DNA of 64,000 bases. Origin: Bradyrhizobium aeschynomenes. GTDB lineage: Bacteria; Pseudomonadota; Alphaproteobacteria; Rhizobiales; Xanthobacteraceae. Position numbers and translations under genes: made by a program. The stretch is taken from positions 906,415-970,414 of the forward strand of contig NZ_JABFDM010000002.1 of NCBI RefSeq assembly GCF_013178945.1, in the 5' to 3' direction. Under the pieces are notes generated by a model, which was given only the letters and a program-made list of their open reading frames with translations, was not told where the DNA came from and made no database searches. Below, one piece after another: positions 27,109-36,300 of the stretch; position 1 is the first letter of the stretch, and every line of letters starts with the position of its first letter.

Positions 27109-28356
27109 TTACGACGCCTGCCGCGTCACCATCCGCGCCGCAAAGCCGGCCCGGCTCGCATACCCCCGCACGATGCCCTCGCGGGCCTCGTAGTTGAGAA
27201 TGGTGTTGATGTCGGTGAACCCCTGCGGCGCGAGCTGCTCGACGGCATCGATCACGCCCTCCGGCCCGCCACGGCGGTTCGACGCCACGATCTCCGCGGT
27301 CATCGGCAGCCGCTTCTGCTCATAGGCCATCAGCGCCTGGCGCGGATGCTCGGAGCGGGCCAAGGCATCGGCGAGCGCGCGGGCGTCGAGGATCGCCTGC
27401 GAGGCGCCGTTGGAGCCGACCGGATACATCGGATGCGCGGCATCGCCCAGCAAGGTCACGCGGCCGCTCGACCAGTACGGCAGCGGATCGCGGTCGCAGC
27501 AGGGATATTCCCAGAACTCCGGCGTCGCGCGCACCATCGCGGCGAAGTCGACCTGGGGAATCGAGAAGCCGTTGACATGCGGCATCAGCTCGTCGGCCTT
27601 GCCGAGCCGCGACCAGTCCTCACGCCGCGGCGGCGCGGTGTTGGCGTCGCCGATGCGCACCAGCACGGCCCAGTTGGTGAGTCGCGACGCGGGGCTCGAG
27701 CCCTCGGCAATCGGATAGATCACGGCCTTGGCGTTGAGGCCGCCGGCGATGATCATCGACCGCCCGGTCAGGAACACCGGCCAGTCGGTGGCGCCGCGCC
27801 ACAGCATCAGGCCGTTCCAGCACGGCGCGCCCTCGTTCGGGAACAGCGTCTGCCGGACCTTGGAATGGATGCCGTCGGCACCGATCAGCACGTCGCCTCG
27901 GACGGTGTGAACATGGGACCCGGAGCGGTCGAAGAAATAGGCGGTCACCCCGCCCTCGTCCTGGGTGAAGGAGCCGAGCCGGCAGCCGGTGTGGACCTTC
28001 TCCGGCCCGAGCCGCTGCATCACGGCCTCATGGATCACGCTCTGCAGCCGGCCGCGGTGGATCGAGAATTGCGGCACGTCGTGACCCGCGTCGACGCCGC
28101 GGGTCTCGTGCCAGACCTCCTGCCCACGCCGGGTCAGATAGAACAGCTCATAGGTGCGGATGGCGACCTCATCGAGCCGGTCGAGCAGCCCGAGCTGGGC
28201 GAGCTCGCGGATCGCGTGCGGCAGGGTGTTGATCCCAACGCCGAGCTCGCGGATCGACTCCGCCTGCTCGAACACCTCGCAGTCGATGCCCCGCGCCCGC
28301 AGCATCAGCGCCGTGGTCAATCCGCCGATACCGCCGCCAACGATGATCGCTTTCAT
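27109..28356 (-). CDS. FAD-dependent aromatic monooxygenase (salicylate hydroxylase/PhzS-like)
   Basis: 415-residue class A flavoprotein monooxygenase. The FAD fold is IIVGGGIGGLTTALML (residues 4-19), the DG motif is VLIGADGIHSKVR near 158-170, and the GD motif is VTLLGDAAHPMYPVGSNGA near 300-318. The substrate is likely a hydroxylated or amino-substituted aromatic acid. It lies 54 bp downstream of the fused monooxygenase/reductase gene and may share its transcript, providing a second hydroxylase in the same cluster. Confidence 0.9.
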   Translation of the reverse strand: MKAIIVGGGIGGLTTALMLRARGIDCEVFEQAESIRELGVGINTLPHAIRELAQLGLLDRLDEVAIRTYELFYLTRRGQEVWHETRGVDAGHDVPQFSIHRGRLQSVIHEAVMQRLGPEKVHTGCRLGSFTQDEGGVTAYFFDRSGSHVHTVRGDVLIGADGIHSKVRQTLFPNEGAPCWNGLMLWRGATDWPVFLTGRSMIIAGGLNAKAVIYPIAEGSSPASRLTNWAVLVRIGDANTAPPRREDWSRLGKADELMPHVNGFSIPQVDFAAMVRATPEFWEYPCCDRDPLPYWSSGRVTLLGDAAHPMYPVGSNGASQAILDARALADALARSEHPRQALMAYEQKRLPMTAEIVASNRRGGPEGVIDAVEQLAPQGFTDINTILNYEAREGIVRGYASRAGFAARMVTRQAS

Positions 28357-28410
28357 CGCCCCCTACTCCACTCACATTGGACGTACCGAGCGGCAGCGTC
28401 GCACGGCGGC

Positions 28411-30756
28411 TTACTCCGCCGCAAGCGGCTTCGCAGCCTCGGCCTTCAGCTCCGCCCGTGTTTTCGGTTTAGCCTTAATCTTCAGCTCCTCGAAATCCTG
28501 CCGCTCCCGCACGCTGTTGCGGAAGATCTGCTCCTTGCCCGGCAGATATTGCGGCGGACAGAACATGTCTGCGCCGTACCAGGCCGCCGCCTTCATGGTG
28601 AAGGCGGGGTCGACCAGATGCGGGCGGCCCAGCGCGACGAGATCGGCGCGGCCGGCAGCGAGGATGGTGTTGACCTGATCGGCCGTGGTGATGTTGCCGA
28701 CGCACATCGTCGCGACATCAGCTTCGTTGCGGACCTGGTCGGAGAACGGCGTCTGGAACATGCGGCCATAGACCGGCTTGGCCTCACGCACGGTCTGACC
28801 GGTCGAGACATCGACGAGATCGACGCCCGCCTCGGCGAACGCACGGGCGATCAGCACCGCGTCGTCGCCGGTGATGCCGCCCTCGGCCCAGTCGGTCGCG
28901 GAGATGCGCACCGACATCGGCTTGTGCGCCGGCCACGCCGCGCGCATTGCGGTGAACACTTCGAGCGGGAAACGCAACCGGTTCTCCAGCGAGCCGCCGT
29001 ACTCGTCCGTGCGCTTGTTGGTGAGCGGCGAGATGAAGCTCGCAAGCAGATAGCCGTGGGCGCAATGCAGCTCCAGCATGTCGAAGCCGCAAGCGTGGCC
29101 GCGTTCGGCCGCCGTGACGAAGTCCGCCTTGATCGCGTCCATCGCCGCGCGGTCGAGCTCGCGCGGCACCCGGCTGTCCTGGAAGTACGGCAGCGGCGAC
29201 GCCGACACGATGTCCCAGGCGCCCTGCTCCAGCGGACGGTCCATGCCGTCCCACATCAGCTTGGTCGCGCCCTTGCGGCCGGCATGGCCGAGCTGCAGCG
29301 CGAACTTCGCCTGCGAGTTGGCGTGGACGAAATCGACGATGCGCTTCCAGGCCGCTTCCTGCGCGTCGTTCCACAAACCGGCACAGCCGGGCGTGATGCG
29401 TGCATCGCGGCTGACGCAGGTCATCTCTGTGAACAGCAGGCCAACGCCACCGATTGCGCGCGAGCCGTAATGAACGAGATGAAAATCGCCGGGCACGCCT
29501 TCTTCCGCCGAGTACATGCACATCGGCGACAGCACGGCACGATTCGTGACCGTCATCTCGCGCAACTTGAACGGCTGGAACATCGGTGCGACCGGCTTCT
29601 CGACGTCGACGTCGAATCCGTTGGCGAGGACCTGCCGCGCGAAGGCCTTGTCGACCTCGGCCACGAAGTCCGGCGCGCGCAAGGTGAGATTGTCGTAAGT
29701 GATCGCCTTCGAGCGGGTCATCACGCCGAACGCGAACTGCACGGGATCGAAATCCCAGAAGCGCTCGACGTGCTCGAACCAGACCAGCGACACGTCGGCG
29801 GCGTGCTGGGTCTTCTCGACCTCCTCGCGCCGGCCATGCTCGTAGAGATCGAGCGCCGCCGGAATGCTGGGCGCACGCTGCATGGCCTCGGCCAGCGCAA
29901 TCGCGTCCTCCATCGCGAGCTTGGTGCCCGAGCCGATCGAAAAATGCGCTGTCGACTTGGCGTCGCCGAGCAGCACCATGTTGTCCTTGACCCAGCGCTT
30001 GTTACGGATCATCGGGAAATTGCGCCACATCGAGCGGTTGATCAGCAGCGGATGATCGCCGAGGAACCAGCCGAAGATCTCCTTCATGCGATCGGCGGAC
30101 TGCCGCTCGTCGAGCCCGGTCAGGCCGGCCTTCTCGAAGGTCGCCGGATCGGTCTCGAAGATCCAGGTCGAGTGCCCCGCTTCATACTGATAAGCGTGGG
30201 CGATGAACGGGCCCCACTCCGTCTCCTGGAAGATGAAGGTGAAGGCATCGAGCGGCTTGGTCGAGCCCATCCACGCGAACTTGTTGGCGCGCAGGTCGAC
30301 CTCGGGCTGGAAGTGATCGACGTATTTCTGGCGGAAGCGGCTGTTGATGCCGTCGGACAGGATCAGCAGATCGGCATCGGCGAACTGCGCCTCGTCCTCG
30401 AGGTCGACCTCGAAGTGCAGGGTGACGCCGAGCTCGCGGGCCCGCTCCTGAAGAATGCGCAGCAACGTCCGGCGCGAGCAGCCGCAGAAACCGTTGCCGC
30501 CGACCCGATGCACCGTGCCGCGGAAGTGCACGGCGATGTCATCCCAGTAGGCGAACTCCTGGGTGATGCGCTGGTAGCTCGGGAGGTCGTGCTTCTCAAA
30601 GTTGTCGAGCGTGGCGTCGGAGAACACCACGCCGAAGCCGAACGTGTCGTCGGCGCGGTTGCGTTCGTAGACCGCGATGTCGGCCTTGGGCCGCTGCTTC
30701 TTGAGCAATATCGCCGCATAGAGACCGGCAGGTCCGCCGCCGATGATCGCGATCTT
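28411..30756 (-). CDS. fused FAD monooxygenase/OYE reductase (2-aminobenzoyl-CoA monooxygenase/reductase or salicylyl-CoA 5-hydroxylase type)
   Basis: 781-residue bifunctional flavoprotein. Residues 1 to about 370 form a class A monooxygenase ([15 protein letters not shown], the [11 protein letters not shown] segment, [20 protein letters not shown]). Residues about 395-745 are an old-yellow-enzyme domain ([48 protein letters not shown]). The same fusion is known in the Azoarcus evansii enzyme that hydroxylates and dearomatises 2-aminobenzoyl-CoA. A palindromic operator lies 38 bp upstream. The start is MKIAIIGG, five codons inside the longest frame. The substrate could instead be salicylyl-CoA; the neighbouring 2-aminobenzoate-type ligase favours anthranilate. 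Confidence 0.92.
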   Translation of the reverse strand, partial: KIAIIGGGPAGLYAAILLKKQRPKADIAVYERNRADDTFGFGVVFSDATLDNFEKHDLPSYQRITQEFAYWDDIAVHFRGTVHRVGGNGFCGCSRRTLLRILQERARELGVTLHFEVDLEDEAQFADADLLILSDGINSRFRQKYVDHFQPEVDLRANKFAWMGSTKPLDAFTFIFQETEWGPFIAHAYQYEAGHSTWIFETDPATFEKAGLTGLDERQSADRMKEIFGWFLGDHPLLINRSMWRNFPMIRNKRWVKDNMVLLGDAKSTAHFSIGSGTKLAMEDAIALAEAMQRAPSIPAALDLYEHGRREEVEKTQHAADVSLVWFEHVERFWDFDPVQFAFGVMTRSKAITYDNLTLRAPDFVAEVDKAFARQVLANGFDVDVEKPVAPMFQPFKLREMTVTNRAVLSPMCMYSAEEGVPGDFHLVHYGSRAIGGVGLLFTEMTCVSRDARITPGCAGLWNDAQEAAWKRIVDFVHANSQAKFALQLGHAGRKGATKLMWDGMDRPLEQGAWDIVSASPLPYFQDSRVPRELDRAAMDAIKADFVTAAERGHACGFDMLELHCAHGYLLASFISPLTNKRTDEYGGSLENRLRFPLEVFTAMRAAWPAHKPMSVRISATDWAEGGITGDDAVLIARAFAEAGVDLVDVSTGQTVREAKPVYGRMFQTPFSDQVRNEADVATMCVGNITTADQVNTILAAGRADLVALGRPHLVDPAFTMKAAAWYGADMFCPPQYLPGKEQIFRNSVRERQDFEELKIKAKPKTRAELKAEAAKPLAAE

Positions 30757-30794
30757 CATGAGCGCCTCCACTGGAGAGCCGAGCCAATGGAAAT

Positions 30795-30812
30795 TATTTT
30801 AGACCTAAAATA
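30795..30812. promoter_or_regulatory. putative MarR operator, site 2 (perfect palindrome)
   Basis: TATTTTAGACCTAAAATA is a perfect 8+2+8 palindrome between the enoyl-CoA hydratase stop and the fused monooxygenase start. It is the best of the three related sites in the cluster. Confidence 0.75.
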
Positions 30813-30846
30813 TTTCCTGGCAAGCCCCTTCGGTTCCCGCAGCAGC

Positions 30847-31683
30847 TCAGTTTCCCTGGAAGACGGGCTTCGACTTGGCGGCGAAGGCTTCGAAAGCGCG
30901 ATTGAAATCCTCTGTTGTCATGCACAAGGCCTGGGCAACTGCCTCCGCCTCGATCGCCTCCTCGACCGACATCGCCCATTCCATCGCCAGCATGCGCTTG
31001 GTCATCGTGTTGGCGAAGGTCGGACCATTCGCGATCTCGGTTGCCAACACCACGGCCTGCGCCAGCACGTCGGCAGGCGCGACAATGCGGCTGAAGAAGC
31101 CCCACCGCTCGCCCTCCTCCGCGCTCATGAACCGACCGGTATAGAGCAACTCGGAGGCGCGCGACTGACCGATGATGCGCGGCAGGATCGCGCAGGCTCC
31201 CATGTCGCAGCCGGCGAGACCGACCTTGTTGAAGAGGAAGGCGACCTTGGCGCCCGCGGCTGCCAACCTGATGTCGGAAGCCATTGCAACGATCGCACCC
31301 GCACCGGCGCAGACGCCCTCGACGGCCGCAACGATCGGCTGCGGACAGGCGCGCATCGCCTTGACGAGATCTCCGGTCATGCGTGTGAACGCGGTGAGAC
31401 CCTTGGTATCCATTTTCACCAGCGGACCGATGATCTCGAAAACGTCACCGCCAGACGAGAAGTTTCCGCCCGCGCCCGTCACGACCACCACCTTGACGTC
31501 GTCGTCGAACGCAAGGGCACGGAAGAAGTCGGTCAACTCGCGGTAGCTGTCGAAGGTCAGCGGGTTCTTGCGCTCCGGGCGGTTGAGCGTGACCGTCGCG
31601 ACGCGGTCCTTGACCGTGAGCAGAAAATGGTCGGGCTTGTAGTCCACCAGCGGCACGGTGACGGGGTTGGCGGGTCTCGACAT
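30847..31683 (-). CDS. enoyl-CoA hydratase/isomerase family protein
   Basis: 278-residue crotonase-fold enzyme. The oxyanion-hole segments are [15 protein letters not shown] and [20 protein letters not shown], followed by [20 protein letters not shown]. It likely hydrates an enoyl-CoA in the ring-opening or beta-oxidation part of the aromatic-CoA pathway. The ATG at 31683 is preceded by GAGGGAG; a start 12 codons upstream lacks a site. It is 42 bp downstream of the SDR gene on the same strand. Confidence 0.92.
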   Translation of the reverse strand: MSRPANPVTVPLVDYKPDHFLLTVKDRVATVTLNRPERKNPLTFDSYRELTDFFRALAFDDDVKVVVVTGAGGNFSSGGDVFEIIGPLVKMDTKGLTAFTRMTGDLVKAMRACPQPIVAAVEGVCAGAGAIVAMASDIRLAAAGAKVAFLFNKVGLAGCDMGACAILPRIIGQSRASELLYTGRFMSAEEGERWGFFSRIVAPADVLAQAVVLATEIANGPTFANTMTKRMLAMEWAMSVEEAIEAEAVAQALCMTTEDFNRAFEAFAAKSKPVFQGN

Positions 31684-31725
31684 GTTAGCTCCCTCTGCGC
31701 GATTGTTCTGATTGGACAAGGCGGC

Positions 31726-32487
31726 TCAGACCTCGCCGCCGGCGACCGCAATCGCCTGTCCCGTAATGGCGGCGGCTCCCGTGCCGCACAGCCACAGCAC
31801 GGTGTCGGCGACCTCCTGCGGCAAGATGAGGCGCCCCTGCGGGTTGTGCTTGGCAAGCTCGGCGATGGCCTGCTCGCGGCTGCGGCCCGTCTTCTTCATG
31901 ATGGTGTCCACGCTGTCGGCGACGAGATCCGTATCCGTGAATCCCGGGCACACCGCATTCACGGTGACGCGCGACCTGGCCAGTTCAAGCGCGAGCGAGC
32001 GCGTGAGACCGACGACGGCATGCTTCGCTGCCGTATAGGCGCTGACATAGGGATACCCCTTGAGGCCTGCGGTGGACGCGACTGCGACGATCCGACCATA
32101 CGATCTGCCCTTCATCACCGGCAGCACCGCCTGCACGGCATGCACGACGCCCATGAAATTGATGTCCATCATGCGATGGAACAGAGCGGCATCGGATTTG
32201 AGAAACGGCGCGGACTCCGCGCTGCCCGCATTGGCGACGAGAATGTCGATCGGCTGGCGGGCGACTGCGGCATCAACCACCGCGCTCAGCGCCCCCTGGT
32301 CGGCAACGTCGGCGACGGCCGCATGATCGGCACATCCCGCGGCAACCGCCTCATCGAGCGTTGCGCCATTGCGACCAACGATCGTCACGGTTGCGCCCGC
32401 GAGCTTCAGGGTGCGCGCAATCTCGCGGCCGATGCCGCGTCCGCCGCCCGTCACCATCGCATGCGCTGCTGCAGGCAGTCCGGACAT
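31726..32487 (-). CDS. short-chain dehydrogenase/reductase
   Basis: 253-residue SDR with cofactor motif TGGGRGIG (residues about 13-20), NAG motif LVANAGSAES, and the catalytic triad in VASTAGLKGYPYVSAYTAAK (Ser, Tyr, Lys). It is probably a 3-hydroxyacyl-CoA or cyclic alcohol dehydrogenase for this pathway. The start ATG follows AGGAGGG. It is first in the SDR-hydratase unit, with palindromic site 3 about 46 bp upstream. Confidence 0.92.
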   Translation of the reverse strand: MSGLPAAAHAMVTGGGRGIGREIARTLKLAGATVTIVGRNGATLDEAVAAGCADHAAVADVADQGALSAVVDAAVARQPIDILVANAGSAESAPFLKSDAALFHRMMDINFMGVVHAVQAVLPVMKGRSYGRIVAVASTAGLKGYPYVSAYTAAKHAVVGLTRSLALELARSRVTVNAVCPGFTDTDLVADSVDTIMKKTGRSREQAIAELAKHNPQGRLILPQEVADTVLWLCGTGAAAITGQAIAVAGGEV

Positions 32488-32532
32488 GCACGCCCTCCTC
32501 ATCTCTTGCAACACCGTCGCAATCCTGAAGTT

Positions 32533-32548
32533 ATTTTAAACTTCAAAT
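32533..32548. promoter_or_regulatory. putative MarR operator, site 3
   Basis: ATTTTAAACTTCAAAT matches the core of sites 1 and 2 with two substitutions. It lies in the divergent 169-bp gap between the SDR gene and the plus-strand hydrolase operon, so one site could control both directions. Confidence 0.6.
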
Positions 32549-32574
32549 TTTTGCAACAACACGCCCCAAGCGGC

Positions 32575-32602
32575 TTGACACTCCGCTCTCCGCGGCTAGC
32601 GT
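32575..32602 (+). promoter_or_regulatory. candidate promoter for the hydrolase operon
   Basis: TTGACA (32575-32580), a 16-bp spacer and TAGCGT (32597-32602) form a plausible -35/-10 pair about 55 bp before the GTG start, with operator site 3 just upstream. The -10 element is weak. Confidence 0.4.
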
Positions 32603-32656
32603 TCATGCGTCTGGAGCGCGCAGCGTTGCCGCGCCGGGCATACCTCGGAGGTCTGC

Positions 32657-33487
32657 GTGCCAGCTTCGCAAATCCTGACCACGAAGGACGGCCGCTTCGG
32701 CTACGAGGCCGCTGGCAAGCCGCAGCGGCAGAGCATCGTCTTCCTGCACGGCATCGGCGGCGCGGCTCGCGCATGGCGACGCCAGATCGAACAATTCGGC
32801 GAACATTATCACGCGGTCGCCTGGGACATGCCCGGTTATGGCCGGTCCGTTCCGCTCGACGAGGTCAGCATGACGTCGCTCGCTGCCGCGCTCCAGGATT
32901 TTCTCATCCGGATCGATGCGCAGCACCCGATCCTGGTCGGCCATTCCATCGGGGGGATGATCGTGCAGGAATGGCTGATCACGCATCCGCAGGCCGCCAC
33001 AGCCGTGGTGCTGGCGCAGACCAGCCCAGCTTTCGGAAAGGCCGATGGCGATTGGCAGAAATCGTTCATCGAGGCACGCCTCGGGCCGCTCGACCGGGGC
33101 GCCACGATGGCGTCACTGGCACCCGATCTGGTCAAGGAGCTGGTCGGCGACGATCCCGATCCGCGTGGCCTCGCCGTTGCGACATCCTGCATGGCCGGCG
33201 TGCCCGAAGCCAGCTACCGCGCCAGCATGCTCGCGCTGCTCGGGTTTGACCGGCGGCAAGCCCTGAAGGACATCGAGGTGCCGACCTTGGTCCTCTCAGG
33301 CTCGAGGGATCGCAATGCGCCTGCGCCGATGATGGAGAAGATGGCGAGCTTCATTCCCTCGGCTGACTATGTCGAGCTCGAGGGAGCCGGCCATCTCGTC
33401 AATCTCGAACGGCCCGACGAGTTCGACGCTGCGCTCGCATTCTTCCTGAAGGCACACGCGACAATCAATGGTGCGGAGGCACGATGA
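32657..33487 (+). CDS. alpha/beta hydrolase (MhpC/BphD/PcaD-like)
   Basis: 276-residue alpha/beta hydrolase. The oxyanion motif is FLHGIGGAARAW, the nucleophile elbow GHSIGG, and the acid and histidine are in LSGSRDRNAP and LEGAGHLVNLERP. The family includes C-C bond hydrolases and enol-lactonases of aromatic pathways as well as thioesterases. It starts with GTG after GGAGG and is first of a six-gene plus-strand operon. A thioesterase or ring-opened-product hydrolase role is inferred. Confidence 0.9.
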   Translation: MPASQILTTKDGRFGYEAAGKPQRQSIVFLHGIGGAARAWRRQIEQFGEHYHAVAWDMPGYGRSVPLDEVSMTSLAAALQDFLIRIDAQHPILVGHSIGGMIVQEWLITHPQAATAVVLAQTSPAFGKADGDWQKSFIEARLGPLDRGATMASLAPDLVKELVGDDPDPRGLAVATSCMAGVPEASYRASMLALLGFDRRQALKDIEVPTLVLSGSRDRNAPAPMMEKMASFIPSADYVELEGAGHLVNLERPDEFDAALAFFLKAHATINGAEAR

Positions 33488-34770
33488 CCATTCAGGTCCA
33501 GAAGACGGCGACGAACCCCGGCGAGGCGCTCGATGCGCCGATGTTCGATCCGGCCGCATACCGATTGACGGCCGAGCAGGCGGACATCATCGGTCGCGCC
33601 CGGCAACTCGGCCAGAGTGTGCTGGCGGGACGTGCCGCGACGTGGGATCGCGAGGCGAGCTTTCCGACCGAGAACTACAAGGATCTGCATCGCGCCGGCC
33701 TGCTCGGCATCTCCGTACCCAAGACGCTGGGCGGTCTCGGCGCCGGCTATCAGACCTACGCGCTTGCGGCCGCCGAGATCGGCCGCTATTGCGGCGCCAC
33801 GGCGCTCACCTGGAACATGCACGTCTGCTCGACGCTGTGGTCGGGGCCGCTCGCCGACGATCTCGACATGGAGGACGGCGTCCGCGCCGAGCACGAGCGG
33901 CGGCGCGCGATCCACTACAAGCGCATCGTCGAGAACGGTGCGATCTACTCGCAGCCATTCTCGGAAGGCGGCGCGGCCGCGGCGGGCGGCGTCGCGTTCG
34001 GCACCGAGGCAAAGCCGGTCGACGGCGGCTGGCTGGTCAGCGGCAAGAAGATCTTCGCCTCGCTGGCCGGACACGCTGACTATTATGGCGTGCTCTGCAC
34101 CGAGGTCAGCGAAGGCGAGAAGGCGTCTCGCCGCAACACGCTCTATCTCGCCATCCCCGCGCAGACCAAAGGGGTCTCGGTGGTCGGCGACTGGGATCCG
34201 CTGGGCATGCGCGGCACGGTCTCGCGCACGCTGCTGTTCAAGGACGTGTTCGTCGAGCAGGACGCGGCCCTGATGCCGCGCGGCGTCTATTTTCAGGCGG
34301 CGCTACGCTGGCCACATATGTTCATGACCTTGTCGCCGACCTATATGGGCCTAGCGCAGGCCGCCTATGACTTTACGCTCAAATATCTGCGCGGCGAGGT
34401 GCCGGGCATGCCGCCGGTCAAGCGGCGGATGTACCCGACCAAGCAGATCGCAGTGGCGCAGATGCAGATCAAGCTCGAGCAGATCAAGGGCATCTGGTTC
34501 CAGGCCGTCACCGAGGCGCGCGCCAATCCGACGAAGGAGCAGGTGCTGCGCGCCTACGCAGCGCAATACTCGGTCATGGAAGGCGCCAACGAGCTCGCCG
34601 CACTCGCGATCCGCACCTGCGGCGGGCAGTCGATGCTGAAGACCCTGCCGCTGGAACGCATCTATCGCGACAGCCGCTGCGGCTCGCTGATGCTGCCCTG
34701 GACGGCCGAGCTTTGCCTCGACCGCATCGGCCGCGAGGCCTTGTACGAGGCCGGCGAGACGGACGAATAG
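33484..34770 (+). CDS. acyl-CoA dehydrogenase family flavoprotein
   Basis: 428-residue protein with the three ACAD parts: an N-terminal helical domain (ENYKDLHRAGLLGISVPKTL), a middle beta domain (KPVDGGWLVSGKKIFASLAG) and a C-terminal helical bundle (AAQYSVMEGANELAALAIRT). The usual C-terminal EGTS catalytic-Glu motif is absent; instead there is YRDSRCGSLMLPW, like flavin oxygenase-type members such as the DszC group. It may therefore be a dehydrogenase using another base or an oxygenase. It overlaps the hydrolase stop by 4 bp (ATGA). Confidence 0.9.
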   Translation: MTIQVQKTATNPGEALDAPMFDPAAYRLTAEQADIIGRARQLGQSVLAGRAATWDREASFPTENYKDLHRAGLLGISVPKTLGGLGAGYQTYALAAAEIGRYCGATALTWNMHVCSTLWSGPLADDLDMEDGVRAEHERRRAIHYKRIVENGAIYSQPFSEGGAAAAGGVAFGTEAKPVDGGWLVSGKKIFASLAGHADYYGVLCTEVSEGEKASRRNTLYLAIPAQTKGVSVVGDWDPLGMRGTVSRTLLFKDVFVEQDAALMPRGVYFQAALRWPHMFMTLSPTYMGLAQAAYDFTLKYLRGEVPGMPPVKRRMYPTKQIAVAQMQIKLEQIKGIWFQAVTEARANPTKEQVLRAYAAQYSVMEGANELAALAIRTCGGQSMLKTLPLERIYRDSRCGSLMLPWTAELCLDRIGREALYEAGETDE

Positions 34771-34773
34771 AGC

Positions 34774-36288
34774 GTGGACCTCTGTAGCCTGATTGAGCGC
34801 AACGCCGCGTTCACGCCGGACAAGCCGGCGATCCGCTTCGAAGGCGCGACGCTGACCTACGCCGACTTCAGCACGCGCATCGCGTCGATGGCGCGGGCGC
34901 TGAAATCCGAGTTCGGCGTCGGGCGTGGCGACCGTGTCGCGATCCTCAGCCTCAACCGGCCGGACTACCTCGTCCTGCTCTATGCCTGCGCGCGGCTCGG
35001 CGCGATCCTGGTGCCGCTGAACTGGCGGCTGGCGGTAGCCGAGCAGGTCTTCATCCTGTCGGACGCCGCCGCCAAGGTGCTGGTGCTGGAGCAGGCCTTT
35101 GCGCCGGTGCTGCCGGCGCTGGCGAAGCAGCATCCGGAGACGGTGCCCGTCGGCATCGACTTCGCGCCATCAGGCGGATTGCAGATCGACGCGCTGCTGG
35201 CCCGCGGTCACGGCGACGATCGCAATCCGCACATCGATCTCTCCTGCCCGCTTCTGATCGTCTACACATCGGGCACCACGGGCCGGCCGAAGGGTGCGGT
35301 GCTGCGGCAGGAGGCGCTGCTGTGGAATGGGGTGATGAGCCAGCACATGCATGGCCTCACCTCGGACGATCACGTGCTGACGGTGCTGCCGCTGTTTCAC
35401 GTCGGCGGCCTCAACATCCAGACCACGCCGGCGCTGCATCATGGCGCCACGGTCACCTTGCATGCGCGCTTCACGCCGGAGACGACGCTCGCGGCGATCG
35501 CCCACGAGCGGCCGACATTGACCGTGCTGGTGCCGGCAACCATCCAGGCCATCACCGAGCATCCGGGCTGGGCAGCTGCGGACCTCTCCTCGCTCAAGGC
35601 CGTCTCGACCGGATCGAGCATCGTGCCGCCGGCGCTGATCGATCGCATCACCGCGCGCGGCGTGCCGGTGCTGCAGGTCTATGGCTCGACCGAGACCTGT
35701 CCGATCGCGGTCTATACGCGGCTTGGCGGTGACCTCTCCCGTGTCGGCTCCACGGGCCTGCCGGGGCTGTGCTGCGAGGCCAGGATCATCGACAAGGATG
35801 GCGATGAACTCCCGGCCGGCAAGGCGGGCGAGATCGCGGTGCGCGGGCCCAATTTGTTCTTCGAATATTGGGGCAACGCCAAAGCCACGCAGCAGGCGAT
35901 TCACGACGGCTGGTACCGCACCGGCGACATCGCACAGCGCGATACGGACGGGTACTTCTTCGTGCTCGAGCGCAAGAACAACATGATCATCTCGGGCGGC
36001 GAGAACGTCTACCCGGCCGAGATCGAGCGGGTGCTCACCGAGCATCCCGACGTCCTCGACTGCGGCGTGATCGGCCGGCCCGATCCGCGCTGGGACGAGG
36101 TGCCGGTGGCCTTCGTCGTCAAGCGCAACGACAGCGCGCTCGACGCCGAAACGTTGCGCGCCCATTTGCAGGCGCAGCTGGCGCGCTTCAAGGTGCCGCG
36201 CGATATCGTCTTCGTCGACGATCTGCCGCGCACCGCGCTCGGCAAGGTGCAGCACCATCTGCTGCGCCAGATGCCGGATGACCGATAG
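34774..36288 (+). CDS. class I adenylate-forming acyl-CoA ligase
   Basis: 504-residue ANL-superfamily ligase with P-loop YTSGTTGRPKGAV, VYGSTETCPIAVY, GWYRTGDIAQRDTDGYFFV, the hinge ERKNNMIISGGENVYPAEIE and the catalytic Lys in RTALGKVQHH. It starts with GTG 3 bp after the preceding stop. It differs from the benzoate-type ligase at 22696 and could activate a ring-opened carboxylic acid or a second aromatic acid. Substrate not assignable. Confidence 0.92.
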   Translation: MDLCSLIERNAAFTPDKPAIRFEGATLTYADFSTRIASMARALKSEFGVGRGDRVAILSLNRPDYLVLLYACARLGAILVPLNWRLAVAEQVFILSDAAAKVLVLEQAFAPVLPALAKQHPETVPVGIDFAPSGGLQIDALLARGHGDDRNPHIDLSCPLLIVYTSGTTGRPKGAVLRQEALLWNGVMSQHMHGLTSDDHVLTVLPLFHVGGLNIQTTPALHHGATVTLHARFTPETTLAAIAHERPTLTVLVPATIQAITEHPGWAAADLSSLKAVSTGSSIVPPALIDRITARGVPVLQVYGSTETCPIAVYTRLGGDLSRVGSTGLPGLCCEARIIDKDGDELPAGKAGEIAVRGPNLFFEYWGNAKATQQAIHDGWYRTGDIAQRDTDGYFFVLERKNNMIISGGENVYPAEIERVLTEHPDVLDCGVIGRPDPRWDEVPVAFVVKRNDSALDAETLRAHLQAQLARFKVPRDIVFVDDLPRTALGKVQHHLLRQMPDDR

Positions 36289-36300
36289 GGAGGTGTGCTC

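Noticed and set aside
27346..33249. A nearly 2000-codon open frame on the plus strand
   Set aside because: It runs antisense to five well-supported minus-strand genes and into the hydrolase gene. The composition is Arg/His/Asp-rich, as expected from GC-rich shadow frames, and no domain is recognisable.
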